A DNA stretch of 11,102 nt from Roseiflexaceae bacterium (GCA_014381165.1 JACMIM010000481.1:1-11102); one strand, 5' to 3'. Positions 1 through 6,671 are shown, counted from the first letter of the stretch. The notes: generated by a model not told the origin, from the sequence alone. Numbers and translations are program-made.

Positions 1-75
1 GACATCGTGTCGCACTACTCCGCAGGGGCTAAAGCCCCACGGCTTCTCGTGAAAATCCCTCTATCGAGGAACTTG
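1..75 (-). ncRNA. Probable right end / omega-RNA 3' part of the TnpB element
   Basis: On the minus strand the tnpB 3' end carries two consecutive hairpins: CCTC-GATA-GAGG (66-69 with 58-61) and the perfect GGGGCT-TT-AGCCCC (plus strand 25-38, with the TAG stop in its loop). TnpB elements of this family encode their guide-RNA scaffold across the 3' end of tnpB and the right end, and the guide follows directly after the element's terminus. The terminus is probably within positions 1-20, so the guide would lie at or beyond the window edge. The RNA is inferred from position and hairpins; its exact limits cannot be set here. Confidence 0.45.
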
Positions 76-1172
76 GCTCACGACGGACGTATCCCGCCCG
101 TTTTAGAATGTTAATCGCTGCGTTGTGATCGCGGTCGAGTGACAGCCCACAATCGCAACGCACCCATCTATCCTTCAGGGTGAGTGTTTCAAAGCGTTGT
201 TCACACTGGCTACACGTCTTTGAGGTGTAACGCGGGTCTACTTGTACGAGCTTCCGACCGGCGCTCTCAGCCTTGTGCGTCAGCTGCAACACAAAATAGT
301 TCCATCCCGCATCCAAAATACTTTTTGCGAGATTGCCGTGTACCATGCGCGCACTACGTAAATCCTCAACCGCGATCACATCATACCGGCTGATAAAGTG
401 GTGAACGAGCTTGTTCAGATAGTCTTTGCGCTGGTTTGCAATGTGTTCGTGCGTGTGCTGCAAGATACGAATGGCTTTACGGCGTCTTGCACTCCCCTTC
501 ACCCGGCGGGCAACCCGCCGCTGGGCCACCCGTAACGCCGTTTGTGCGTTGCGATACCACTGCGGGTTTTCAACCTTCTCACCCGTAGACGTAGTAACGA
601 GCGCCGTTAATCCAACATCCAAACCAATCACCGCGCCTGTTTGTGGCAATGGTTGCGCGTCTACTACACACGAAAAAGCGGCGTACCATTTGCCCGCCTT
701 CTTGCTGATACGCAGCGTTTTGATCTGACCTTGAACTGGACGGTGCCAGCGAATCGCCACACGTCCAATACCTGATAGCTTTAAGCGCTGCCCATCCACC
801 TTGAAGCCGTTCCCCAACTCTTTGAAACCGAACGAGCGCCAACGGTTGCGGCCTCGAAAGCGTGGATACCCCCGCCTTTTCGCCTGCTTTCACCCGCCGA
901 AAGAACGCAGCAAAGGCCTTATCCAAATCTTGAACAACCGTTTGGAGTACCTGGCTATGCACGTTCTTTGCATAGGGATTCGTGGCCTTTACGTCTTTCA
1001 CCTTGGCAAGTTGGTCATATTTGCCAACCGTGCGCTGTTCCTGCGCATAGGCGTTCTTGCGCTCGGCAAGACACTGGTTATACCAGTGGCGGCACGTTTC
1101 CAAGGTGCTGTCGAGCAGGCGTGCTTGCGGCTTTGATGGATACAGACGATACAGAAAGGTTTTGCGGTACAT
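29..1172 (-). pseudogene. tnpB: TnpB-family RNA-guided nuclease (IS200/IS605 type), frameshifted
   Basis: Transposon-encoded RuvC-like nuclease, the ancestor family of Cas12. TnpB uses an RNA from the element's right end as guide to cut DNA. The reading frame starts at ATG 1172-1170 (MYRKTFLYRLYPSK, typical OrfB N-terminus) and runs to about residue 101 (KAGEKAG), where it slips. Removing one base from the C5 run at 869-873 restores YPRFRGRNRWRSFGFKEL and joins the C-terminal part, giving 380 residues, a normal TnpB length. In the restored protein the RuvC acidic residues are all present: Asp185 (GLDVGL), Glu269 (VEDL) and the DRDHNAA motif near 346-348. The zinc-finger cysteines at about 320, 323, 339 and 341 are also present. 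Apart from the single-base shift nothing is degraded, so this is either a recent mutation or a homopolymer sequencing error. No tnpA transposase is seen beside it. If the shift is real, the first frame continues out of phase and stops at 579, leaving a catalytically dead fragment. Confidence 0.9.
869..873 (-). other. Frameshift site in tnpB (C5 homopolymer)
   Basis: A run of five C on the plus strand (five G in the gene). With five, the gene reads KAGEKAG then VSTLSRPQ; with four it reads KAGEKAG then YPRFRGRN, which continues into the RuvC half. Homopolymer slippage, in the cell or in sequencing, is the simplest cause. Confidence 0.8.
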
Positions 1173-1230
1173 GTTCGTATATAGTATAATTACTTTTATT
1201 ATATTTATAAGTATAGCACAAGGTGAACAC
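1173..1230. promoter_or_regulatory. AT-rich divergent promoter region between tnpB and the RHH gene
   Basis: A 58-bp spacer, very rich in A and T within a GC-rich window, separates the start codons of tnpB (leftward) and the small RHH gene (rightward). A possible plus-strand promoter is TTCGTA (1174-1179), 17 bp, TATTAT (1197-1202). Minus-strand -10-like sequences are TATACT (1188-1183) and TATAAT (1203-1198). AGTATA occurs twice in direct orientation (1183-1188 and 1210-1215) and could be half-sites for the RHH protein; that is a guess. An AAGGTG ribosome-binding site for the RHH gene lies at 1221-1226; no good one is visible for tnpB. Confidence 0.45.
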
Positions 1231-1518
1231 ATGAGCAAGAAGTTTTTACTTGATTTGCCTAACTCTGAACATCAGGCACTCAAAATTGCGGCGGCACAAG
1301 CAAACGCTTCTATGCACACCTTTATACGTGATGCCATTGCGGAAAAGATTCAGCGTGGCCAAGCATCAGCAACGTTGCACGCTCCAAGCACGGACGGCAG
1401 CGAAATCGATGTTCTGGCTGAAGCCAGCGAGAAACCCGCCTCGTATAATGACCCTATCCGCCCCAAGGATGTTGGTGAGGACGAAAACCCGCCTGGCGGC
1501 TCCGACCGCGTCGGTTAG
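1231..1518 (+). CDS. Small ribbon-helix-helix (CopG/Arc-like) protein
   Basis: A 95-residue protein. Residues 1-42 (MSKKFLLDLPNSEHQALKIA through TFIRDAIAEKIQ) look like a ribbon-helix-helix DNA-binding unit: a short beta strand KKFLLDLP, a helix starting at SEHQALKIAAA, then NASMHTFIRDAIAEKI as the second helix. The remaining half is polar, rich in Pro, Glu and Asp, and probably disordered. Such proteins dimerise and bind short direct or inverted repeats, often their own promoter. The ATG at 1231 is preferred because AAGGTG sits just upstream and the homologous core begins there; the frame is open further upstream but overlaps tnpB. The gene diverges from tnpB, so it may repress itself and tnpB, or may be an antitoxin without a visible toxin. 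Its C-terminal end lies close to the IS110 element, so the tail could have been altered by that insertion. Confidence 0.7.
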   Translation: MSKKFLLDLPNSEHQALKIAAAQANASMHTFIRDAIAEKIQRGQASATLHAPSTDGSEIDVLAEASEKPASYNDPIRPKDVGEDENPPGGSDRVG

Positions 1519-1653
1519 ATAGTGCCCCCACCATCCTGGGCGTCCCGCAGTCAGAACCATATCATGTGGCATCGACCACGCATCACGAGGCAAGACGCTG
1601 GTCGCCGACTGGGTCGCGGAACACACCACCGTTGCGTGAAGGCGAGGAGACGT
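1519..1653 (+). ncRNA. Leader of the IS110 element; possible bridge-RNA region
   Basis: These 135 bases upstream of the IS110 transposase hold no convincing gene. In IS110-group elements the non-coding left end lies upstream of the transposase and encodes the bridge RNA that pairs with donor and target DNA. A small stem is visible, GTGG (1566-1569) with CCAC (1576-1579). I could not derive a full bridge-RNA fold or the left terminus by eye, so this assignment rests on position and family knowledge. Confidence 0.3.
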
Positions 1654-2619
1654 ATGGATACCGGAACCAGCTATCGCTTGTTTGTGGGCATTGATATCGC
1701 TGGCGAGACCTTTACCGCCAGCTGGGCCACGGAGCGTACTACGCCACGAGCCCGCCCGATCACCCTCTCCCAGACCCCCGAAGGCTTTGCCGCCTTGCAG
1801 ACTCAGCTCCAGGCGACGACCGTTGCCCCACCGGAGACCCTCGTGGTGATGGAAGCCACCGGCTCCTACTGGATCGCGTTGGCCGTCACCCTCCATGCGG
1901 CTGGCTACCACATCAGTGTGGTCAATCCGGCCCACGCTCACAACTACGCCAAATCCGTGTCGCGTCGCAGCAAGACCGACGACCTTGATGCGGTGCTGCT
2001 CACCCAGTTTGCCGCCGAGCGTCAGCCGACCTGCTGGACACCCCCGCCGGCGGTCTACCACGAGCTGCGCCAGCGGCTGGTCGCGCGCGCTGCGCTGCTG
2101 GCCATGCGCCAGCAAGCCCGCAATCACCGTCACGCGCTGCTCCAGTGGCCGGTGGTGGTCGCATCGGTGCTGACCCAGCTCGATGACACGATTACCGATT
2201 TGGATGGCCGGATTCGCACGCTGGAGGACGAACTGACGCAGGTACTTGCGGATGGGGACTGGGCCGAATCGGCCCGCCTGCTCCAGACGATACCTGGCAT
2301 CGGGATGCTGAGTGCCGCCTGGCTGCTGGTGCTGACAATCAATTTCAGTCTGTGTCGTAGTGCCGCAGCGGCAGGCTCCTATGCGGGGTTGGTTCCGCTC
2401 GACTATCGCTCCGGCACCAGCGTGCGTGGGCGTGCCACGATTGGGCATGGGGGAAACGCCCGGCTGCGCCATGTGGCGTATCTGGCAACCTTGAGTGCGG
2501 CCCGCCACAATCCGACCATTCGGGTGTTTTACCAGCGCCTGCGTGATGCGGGCAAGCCCATGAAAGTGGCGCGCTGCGCCGCGGCGCGCAAGCTGCTGGG
2601 AGCGCCTGGGCCGTGGTGA
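1654..2619 (+). CDS. IS110-family DEDD transposase/recombinase, C-terminus frameshifted
   Basis: Recombinase of an IS110-type element. These enzymes combine a RuvC-like DEDD domain with a serine nucleophile and are guided by a bridge RNA. The product has 321 residues from the ATG at 1654, chosen because AGGAG (1645-1649) lies four bases upstream and GIDIAGETF follows at the usual distance. The DEDD set is complete: Asp14, Glu67 (VMEATGSY), Asp109 and Asp112 (KTDDLDA). The C-terminal Transposase_20 part has PGIG (214-217) and the expected serine, Ser242, in GSYAGLVP. After ARKLL (about residue 315) the frame goes wrong: it reads GAPGPW and stops. One base shifted near 2597-2606 would give AWAVVTKQRAFTP, the ending expected of this family. 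The active sites precede the damage, so only the tail is lost. In the restored frame no stop occurs until 2904, inside the next element, so the original end is not preserved either. Confidence 0.88.
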   Translation: MDTGTSYRLFVGIDIAGETFTASWATERTTPRARPITLSQTPEGFAALQTQLQATTVAPPETLVVMEATGSYWIALAVTLHAAGYHISVVNPAHAHNYAKSVSRRSKTDDLDAVLLTQFAAERQPTCWTPPPAVYHELRQRLVARAALLAMRQQARNHRHALLQWPVVVASVLTQLDDTITDLDGRIRTLEDELTQVLADGDWAESARLLQTIPGIGMLSAAWLLVLTINFSLCRSAAAAGSYAGLVPLDYRSGTSVRGRATIGHGGNARLRHVAYLATLSAARHNPTIRVFYQRLRDAGKPMKVARCAAARKLLGAPGPW

Positions 2620-2827
2620 CGAAACAGCGCGCCTTCACCCCCGTGATGGAAGTGCAACAGCAAGCCGAGCCGGTGAAGGAACTCGGTGGGCGCGGTGCGG
2701 ACGGCCTCAGCCACCTCGCCAGGTCAAGGCCGCGCGGGGGCCACCAGCAAACCGGTGCGCGAAGCGCCACCACCAGCAGGCCCAGCGCGCGCGCCCGCCA
2801 GGTCGCAAGCGGGATGAGGCGATCCGG

Positions 2828-2848
2828 CAGGGCTTACGCATCTAATTC
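2828..2848 (+). repeat. ISAs1 left inverted repeat
   Basis: Terminal repeat starting CAGGGCTTACGCATCTAA. The transposase stop codon (TAG, 2844-2842 on the minus strand) lies inside this repeat, so the coding sequence reaches the very end of the element. Confidence 0.88.
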
Positions 2849-3972
2849 ACCAGCACGGTGTAGAGAAACGTGTCATCCCAACCCGCCTTGTGCCGCTTCG
2901 ATTTGATGCTGAGCTTGGCGGGGTGCTGCTTGAGCAAGTTGAGCGCAATGTGACGCAGCACCGCGAAATTTTCTGCACTGTGGTCGGCACGAACCCGGCT
3001 TGCGTCTTCGGCAAAGGCCACGTCCAACGTCCAGTGCAACTGATTTTCGATCCCCCAGTGCGCCCGCACCGCGTGGGCAAACTGGGCAACATCAGTAAAA
3101 CTTACCAGATAATAGCGGGTTGCGCGACTCAGCGTTGTACCAATCTGCCGTTCTGCCTCGACCATACCAATCGCGCGAAGCTGCGGCCACACGCCACGAC
3201 TATCCAGATACTGGAGATACGCAGGATCAGTTATCAACCATGCTTGGCGCGTTTCAATCCGCCCGTGCCCCTTCTCAGTCTGGATGGTTGTGCCGTGCGC
3301 AACGTCACGAAAGTGGGTCGCCCGGGCATCGGTAAAGGTGGTAACGACTTCGGCATACAAGCGGGGGTGATTACCTTTAAGGGCCAACACATAGTCGGCA
3401 TCTTGGGCAACTATCTGGCTGGCGGTCGCGGTTTGGCAGTTCAAGGCATCCACCGTCACGATGCAATCAGTCAGGTCGAGCAGGCGTAACAACGCCGGAA
3501 CGGCGGTAATTTCATTGGATTTCGCATTCACTTTCAGCTGCCCGAGGACGACGTGATTGTCGGTGGCCCACGCGCTCACCATATGGATTGGCGCGTGCCC
3601 GCCGGTGGTATCGCCCGAATGCCGCAGGGTTTTGCCATCAACGGCAACAACCTGCCCATCGCTGCGGGCAACCAGGGTTTGTACCCAGGCGAGAAAACAC
3701 GCCTGAAACTGCGCCGGGTCAATCCGCGCAAACACACGGCTAAAGGTATCGTGCGACGGAATGCCGTTGGGAAGCAGGAGAAAACGCCCCAACCACGCCC
3801 GTTTCGCATTCCCAAACAGCTCCATATCCGTCCAACTATCGGCACCGCAAATTACCGCACAGATAGCAATGGTGAAGACGTCGAGCAATTCGTGTTCACG
3901 GGTACGCGCGACTCGTGGATCCGCAACGCTGCCAAACGCACGACGCAGCGTGATGAGCGGATGCTCCTCCAT
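2842..3972 (-). CDS. ISAs1-family DDE transposase
   Basis: Cut-and-paste transposase of the ISAs1 family, related to the H-repeat-associated proteins of E. coli. The product is 376 residues from the ATG at 3972-3970. This start is chosen over the longer open frame because a near-perfect ribosome-binding site, AAGGAGGTG (3984-3976), lies four bases before it and the family N-terminus (FGSVADPR, then HELLDVFTIAICAVICGADSW) follows. The catalytic triad is visible: Asp112 (VAVDGKTLR), Asp175 (VTVDALNCQ) and Glu309 (HWGIENQLHWTLDVAF). Length and motifs are those of an intact enzyme. With nearly identical inverted repeats around it, this is the only element in the cluster that looks ready to move. 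Confidence 0.93.
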   Translation of the reverse strand: MEEHPLITLRRAFGSVADPRVARTREHELLDVFTIAICAVICGADSWTDMELFGNAKRAWLGRFLLLPNGIPSHDTFSRVFARIDPAQFQACFLAWVQTLVARSDGQVVAVDGKTLRHSGDTTGGHAPIHMVSAWATDNHVVLGQLKVNAKSNEITAVPALLRLLDLTDCIVTVDALNCQTATASQIVAQDADYVLALKGNHPRLYAEVVTTFTDARATHFRDVAHGTTIQTEKGHGRIETRQAWLITDPAYLQYLDSRGVWPQLRAIGMVEAERQIGTTLSRATRYYLVSFTDVAQFAHAVRAHWGIENQLHWTLDVAFAEDASRVRADHSAENFAVLRHIALNLLKQHPAKLSIKSKRHKAGWDDTFLYTVLVN

Positions 3973-4012
3973 ACGCACCTCCTTGTAGAACCAAGAGGTG
4001 CGTATTATTACA

Positions 4013-4033
4013 GATTTAGATGCGTAAGCCCTG
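4013..4033 (-). repeat. ISAs1 right inverted repeat
   Basis: Inverse copy of the left repeat (TTAGATGCGTAAGCCCTG at 4016-4033). It lies about 40 bp upstream of the transposase start, as expected for the promoter-proximal end. Confidence 0.88.
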
Positions 4034-4086
4034 CAGCACATGTGTTGCATTTTGAAAGCGATTCGTATGTATTACAATAGTGGAAT

Positions 4087-4113
4087 TAGGGGCTAGGGGC
4101 TAGGGGCTAGGGG
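4087..4113 (+). repeat. TAGGGGC tandem array; G-quadruplex-forming motif
   Basis: Three copies of TAGGGGC followed by TAGGGG give four runs of GGGG (4089-4092, 4096-4099, 4103-4106, 4110-4113) separated by identical CTA loops. This fits the intramolecular G-quadruplex rule with the longest run length and short uniform loops; the other strand could form an i-motif. It lies between the ISAs1 right end and the octanucleotide array, downstream of the ABC gene. Confidence 0.9.
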
Positions 4114-4121
4114 AGCGTCTC

Positions 4122-4265
4122 GTCATATCGTCATCTCGTCATCTCGTCATCTTGTCATCTTGTCATCTTGTCATCTTGTCATCTTGTCATCTTGTCATCT
4201 TGTCATCTTGTCATCTTGTCATCTTGTCACCTGGTCACCTCGTCACCTCGTCACCTCGTCATCAC
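4122..4265 (+). repeat. Octanucleotide tandem array (GTCATCTT type, 18 units)
   Basis: Eighteen consecutive 8-bp units starting with GTCA. The central ten (4146-4225) are exact GTCATCTT. The left flank is GTCATATC and GTCATCTC variants; the right flank is GTCACCTG, GTCACCTC (three) and GTCATCAC. The graded variants at both edges with a pure core are what slipped-strand expansion produces. The array overlaps the last codons and stop of the ABC transporter gene (4251-4265). Because the unit is not a multiple of three, changes in unit number beyond the stop do not affect the protein, but slippage inside the last two units would. Confidence 0.93.
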
Positions 4266-6179
4266 ATCGGCGGTAACTTCCGCATCGCCCACCAGCTGCG
4301 ATGCGTAGATTTCGGCGTAGATTGGGCTATCTTCCATCAGCTCGGCGTGGGTGCCGCGCGCCACCACCTCGCCGCGTTCCAGCACCAGAATCTGGTCGGC
4401 GCTGAGCACCGTACTGATGCGCTGGGCGATCACAAAGCTGGTGCGCCCGCGCATCAGGTTGTCCAACGCGCGCTGAATGTGCGCCTCCGTGGTAAGGTCG
4501 ACACTGGAAGTCGAATCGTCCAGAATCAGCAGGCGCGGGTCGAGCAGCAGCGCACGGGCGATCGCGATGCGCTGCTTCTGACCACCCGAAAGCGTCGCGC
4601 CGCGCTCGCCGACCGGCGTCTCGTAGCCCTGCGGAAAGGAGGTAATGAACTCATGGGCTGAAGCAGCCTTGGCGGCAGCCTCGACCTCGGCCTGGCTGGC
4701 GTCCGACCGCCCAAAGGCGATATTATCGCGAATGCTGCCAGAAAACAGATTGGTTTCTTGCAGCACAATGCCGATCTGCGAACGCAGGCTGTCGATCGTC
4801 ACATCGCGCACGTCGTGGCCGTCGATCAACACCGCACCCTCGGCCACATCGTAGAAGCGTGGGATCAGGTTGATAATCGAAGTCTTGCCGCTGCCGGTCG
4901 CGCCCAATAGCGCCACGGTCTGGCCCGGTTCGGCCACAAAGCCAACCTCTTTCAGCACCGGCTCCTTGTTGCCGATGTAGCGGAAGGTCACAGCGCGAAA
5001 CTCAACGCGCCCCGAAATCGTGGGCAATTCGGCGGCGTTTGGCTTGTTGGTGATCTCGCTCTTGGCATCCAGAATCTCGAAGATGCGGGCCGCCGAGGTG
5101 TTGGCCTGCGCCATCAGCGAGACGATCATGCCCAACTGACCGAGCGGGAAGAACAGGTACACCAGGTACAGGCTGAACTGCTGGTACTGGCCAAGGTCGA
5201 GCGTGCCATTCAGGATTTGCGCGCCACCGAAGTACAGAATGACTGCCTGGCCGATCTGGGCCAGCAGAAAAATAAATGGAAATAGCAACGAGAAAGCCCG
5301 GCTGACTTTGAGCTGCTGCTCCATCAGGCTGCCCGCCGCCGCGTCGAACTTATCCGTCTCAAACGGCTCGCGCGTGAACGAGCGTACCACCTTGAGTCCG
5401 GCCAGGTTCTCTTGCAGAATCGTGTTCAGGCGGGAAAGGCGCTTCTGCACCTCGCCAAACAGCGGGCCGGAGATCGCGCCGAACACGCCGAATAGCACCA
5501 CCGCGATCGGTATCAGCGGCAACACCCACAGGGCCAGTTGCCAGTTCGAGACGAATAGAATAATCAGTGTGCCCACCAGCAGCAGCACCGACTGCACCGT
5601 CAATAGCAGGCCCTGCGACATGAACTGGCGCACCTTTTCGACATCGTCGGTGGCGCGAATCATCAGCTGGCCAGTCTGATTCTGATCGTAGTAGCTGAAC
5701 GAGAGCCGCTGGACTTTCTCGAAGATGCCATTGCGCAGGTCGAAGGCAATACCCTGCGAGGTCTTCTCGGTCATGTAGGCTTGCAGAAACGAGAACACAC
5801 CGCGCAGCACGGCAAAGCCGACGATAATAAAGGCCGCCATGATCAGCGCCGATTCAGCACCGGCGAGGTTCTGCTGAAGCTGCTCTACGGTGGTGCCGGC
5901 GCGCTCGGCGGCGGCGGCCTGGAGCGGGACGGGCACTTCGGTCAGGATGCTGCGCGCAGTCGCACCCTGCGTGACCGCATCGACCATGTTCTGAACCAGC
6001 CAGGGCACCGCGAGTTGGGCCAGCGTGGCCACCAGCAGAGCCGCGAGGGCGATGCTAGCCGGGCCACGTTGCAGCCGCAGGTAGCCAAGCGCCCGGCCAA
6101 GTGCGCCGCGCGCCGCTGGGTCGGGCGCTGGCCGGCCAGGCCGGGAAGGCGACGGACGTATGGTTGGTTGTGCTTGCAT
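4251..6179 (-). CDS. ABC exporter half-transporter, degenerate-site type (MsbA/MdlB-like)
   Basis: Membrane ABC exporter subunit (642 residues): a six-helix transmembrane domain (about 40-370) followed by an ATPase domain (about 390-630). There is a long, Ala/Gln-rich external loop (about 72-108) between the first two helices. ATPase motifs: Walker A GATGSGKT (426-433), Q-loop Gln474, signature LSGGQ (530-534), Walker B LLILDD (550-555). The catalytic Glu is replaced by Asp555, and the switch histidine by Gln586 (VIAQRIST rather than VIAHRLST). Both changes are the hallmark of the degenerate subunit in heterodimeric exporters such as TM287/288, so a partner subunit is expected. None adjoins it. 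AGGAG (about 6191-6187) precedes the ATG. It follows the MarR gene by 42 bp in the same direction, so the two form an operon and drug or toxic-compound efflux is likely; the substrate is unknown. The C-terminal residues come from the octanucleotide array. Confidence 0.93.
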   Translation of the reverse strand: MQAQPTIRPSPSRPGRPAPDPAARGALGRALGYLRLQRGPASIALAALLVATLAQLAVPWLVQNMVDAVTQGATARSILTEVPVPLQAAAAERAGTTVEQLQQNLAGAESALIMAAFIIVGFAVLRGVFSFLQAYMTEKTSQGIAFDLRNGIFEKVQRLSFSYYDQNQTGQLMIRATDDVEKVRQFMSQGLLLTVQSVLLLVGTLIILFVSNWQLALWVLPLIPIAVVLFGVFGAISGPLFGEVQKRLSRLNTILQENLAGLKVVRSFTREPFETDKFDAAAGSLMEQQLKVSRAFSLLFPFIFLLAQIGQAVILYFGGAQILNGTLDLGQYQQFSLYLVYLFFPLGQLGMIVSLMAQANTSAARIFEILDAKSEITNKPNAAELPTISGRVEFRAVTFRYIGNKEPVLKEVGFVAEPGQTVALLGATGSGKTSIINLIPRFYDVAEGAVLIDGHDVRDVTIDSLRSQIGIVLQETNLFSGSIRDNIAFGRSDASQAEVEAAAKAASAHEFITSFPQGYETPVGERGATLSGGQKQRIAIARALLLDPRLLILDDSTSSVDLTTEAHIQRALDNLMRGRTSFVIAQRISTVLSADQILVLERGEVVARGTHAELMEDSPIYAEIYASQLVGDAEVTADVMTR

Positions 6180-6221
6180 AAGGTTCTCCTATTGAGTAAC
6201 TGGCAGCCATCAGCGAGCTAG

Positions 6222-6671
6222 TTATACATCCGTCGTACTCTCGCGCAACGCAGAAACCGCGCGCTCCATCAGGCCAAGAAATTGCTCCTGCTCCTCGCTG
6301 GTCAAGCCGTGCAGCAGCCGCTCCATGTCGGCCAAGTGCTGCTGATACACGTCGCGCAGCAGGGCGCGGCCCTCGTCGGTCAACGAAAGCAGGACAACCC
6401 GGCTGTCACTGGCATCGGCCTCGCGCTGCACCATATTGTTTTGCACCAGCCGCCTGGTTAGTGCCGTCACCGAGGGCGGGGTGAGGCCAAGCGCATCGGC
6501 CAAGTCCTTCATTGGCAGCGAATGATCGGGGGCCAACACATGCATCAGCCGTGTGTGCGACATCGACAGATGAAGTGCTTGCAGGCGTTGAATTGCGCTG
6601 CCTGGTTTGACCTCGCGCATGGCATGGAACAGCTGTAAGAGCCGGTGTGCATTGGCTGTGAATGGTTGCAT
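6222..6671 (-). CDS. MarR-family transcriptional repressor
   Basis: A 149-residue winged-helix regulator. The recognition segment is LPMKDLADALGLTPPSVTALTRRL (about 52-75), followed by the wing READASDSRVVLLSLTDEG, both characteristic of MarR. N- and C-terminal helices would make the dimer interface. MarR proteins release DNA when they bind phenolic or other small ligands and typically control an adjacent efflux pump; here the ABC exporter begins 42 bp downstream in the same direction. The start at 6671 gives a normal family length; the ribosome-binding site is weak. A perfect palindrome lies 12 bp upstream of the start codon and is the probable operator, making this an autoregulated MarR-exporter operon. 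Confidence 0.93.
   Translation of the reverse strand: MQPFTANAHRLLQLFHAMREVKPGSAIQRLQALHLSMSHTRLMHVLAPDHSLPMKDLADALGLTPPSVTALTRRLVQNNMVQREADASDSRVVLLSLTDEGRALLRDVYQQHLADMERLLHGLTSEEQEQFLGLMERAVSALRESTTDV

Larger units (their letters stand above)
1519..2827 (+). mobile_element. IS110-family insertion sequence (approximate limits)
   Basis: The element consists of the IS110 transposase and its flanking non-coding DNA. IS110-group elements lack terminal inverted repeats and usually make no target duplication, so the ends cannot be fixed from one copy; the limits given run from the RHH stop codon to the ISAs1 boundary and are maxima. Positions 2620-2827, after the transposase stop, hold no gene I can support; that stretch is GC-rich, starts with the out-of-frame transposase tail and otherwise shows nothing recognisable. 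Confidence 0.6.
2828..4033 (-). mobile_element. ISAs1-family insertion sequence, complete
   Basis: A 1206-bp element with one transposase gene. The ends match perfectly over 19 bp as inverted repeats, GCAGGGCTTACGCATCTAA at 2827-2845 against 4016-4034, and over 22 bp with a single mismatch (2827-2848 against 4013-4034). I place the termini at CAGGGC, the usual type of start for this family. ISAs1 elements normally duplicate 8-10 bp of target, but the flanks (ending GATCCGG on the left, starting CAGCACATGT on the right) do not match. The lack of a duplication suggests recombination or deletion next to the element after it inserted. Confidence 0.88.

Noticed and set aside
1519..1653. Short open frame reading CGIDHASRGKTLVADWVAEH, resembling a P-loop fragment
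   Set aside because: It is only a few dozen codons long, has no proper Walker A glycine pattern and lacks a start; more likely IS110 non-coding DNA.
1366..2508. Long minus-strand open frame opposite the RHH tail and IS110 transposase (380 codons)
   Set aside because: It is antisense to a clear IS110 transposase with complete catalytic motifs; its product is low-complexity Arg/Gly/His-rich and matches nothing.
2620..2827. Possible gene fragment between the IS110 transposase and ISAs1
   Set aside because: Several frames are open because of high GC, but none shows a recognisable domain, start or ribosome-binding site.
2890..3489. Plus-strand open frame (199 codons) opposite the ISAs1 transposase
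   Set aside because: Antisense to an intact transposase and without recognisable motifs.
4052..4078. Promoter-like TTGAAA ... TACAAT on the plus strand next to the ISAs1 right end
   Set aside because: The spacing is only 15 bp and no plus-strand gene lies downstream, so I do not call it a promoter.
4122..4265. CRISPR-like array
   Set aside because: Units are 8 bp, contiguous and have no spacers, so this is a microsatellite.
4152..4661. Plus-strand open frame beginning with SSCHLVIL repeats
   Set aside because: Its start is translation of the octanucleotide array and the rest is antisense to the ABC ATPase domain.
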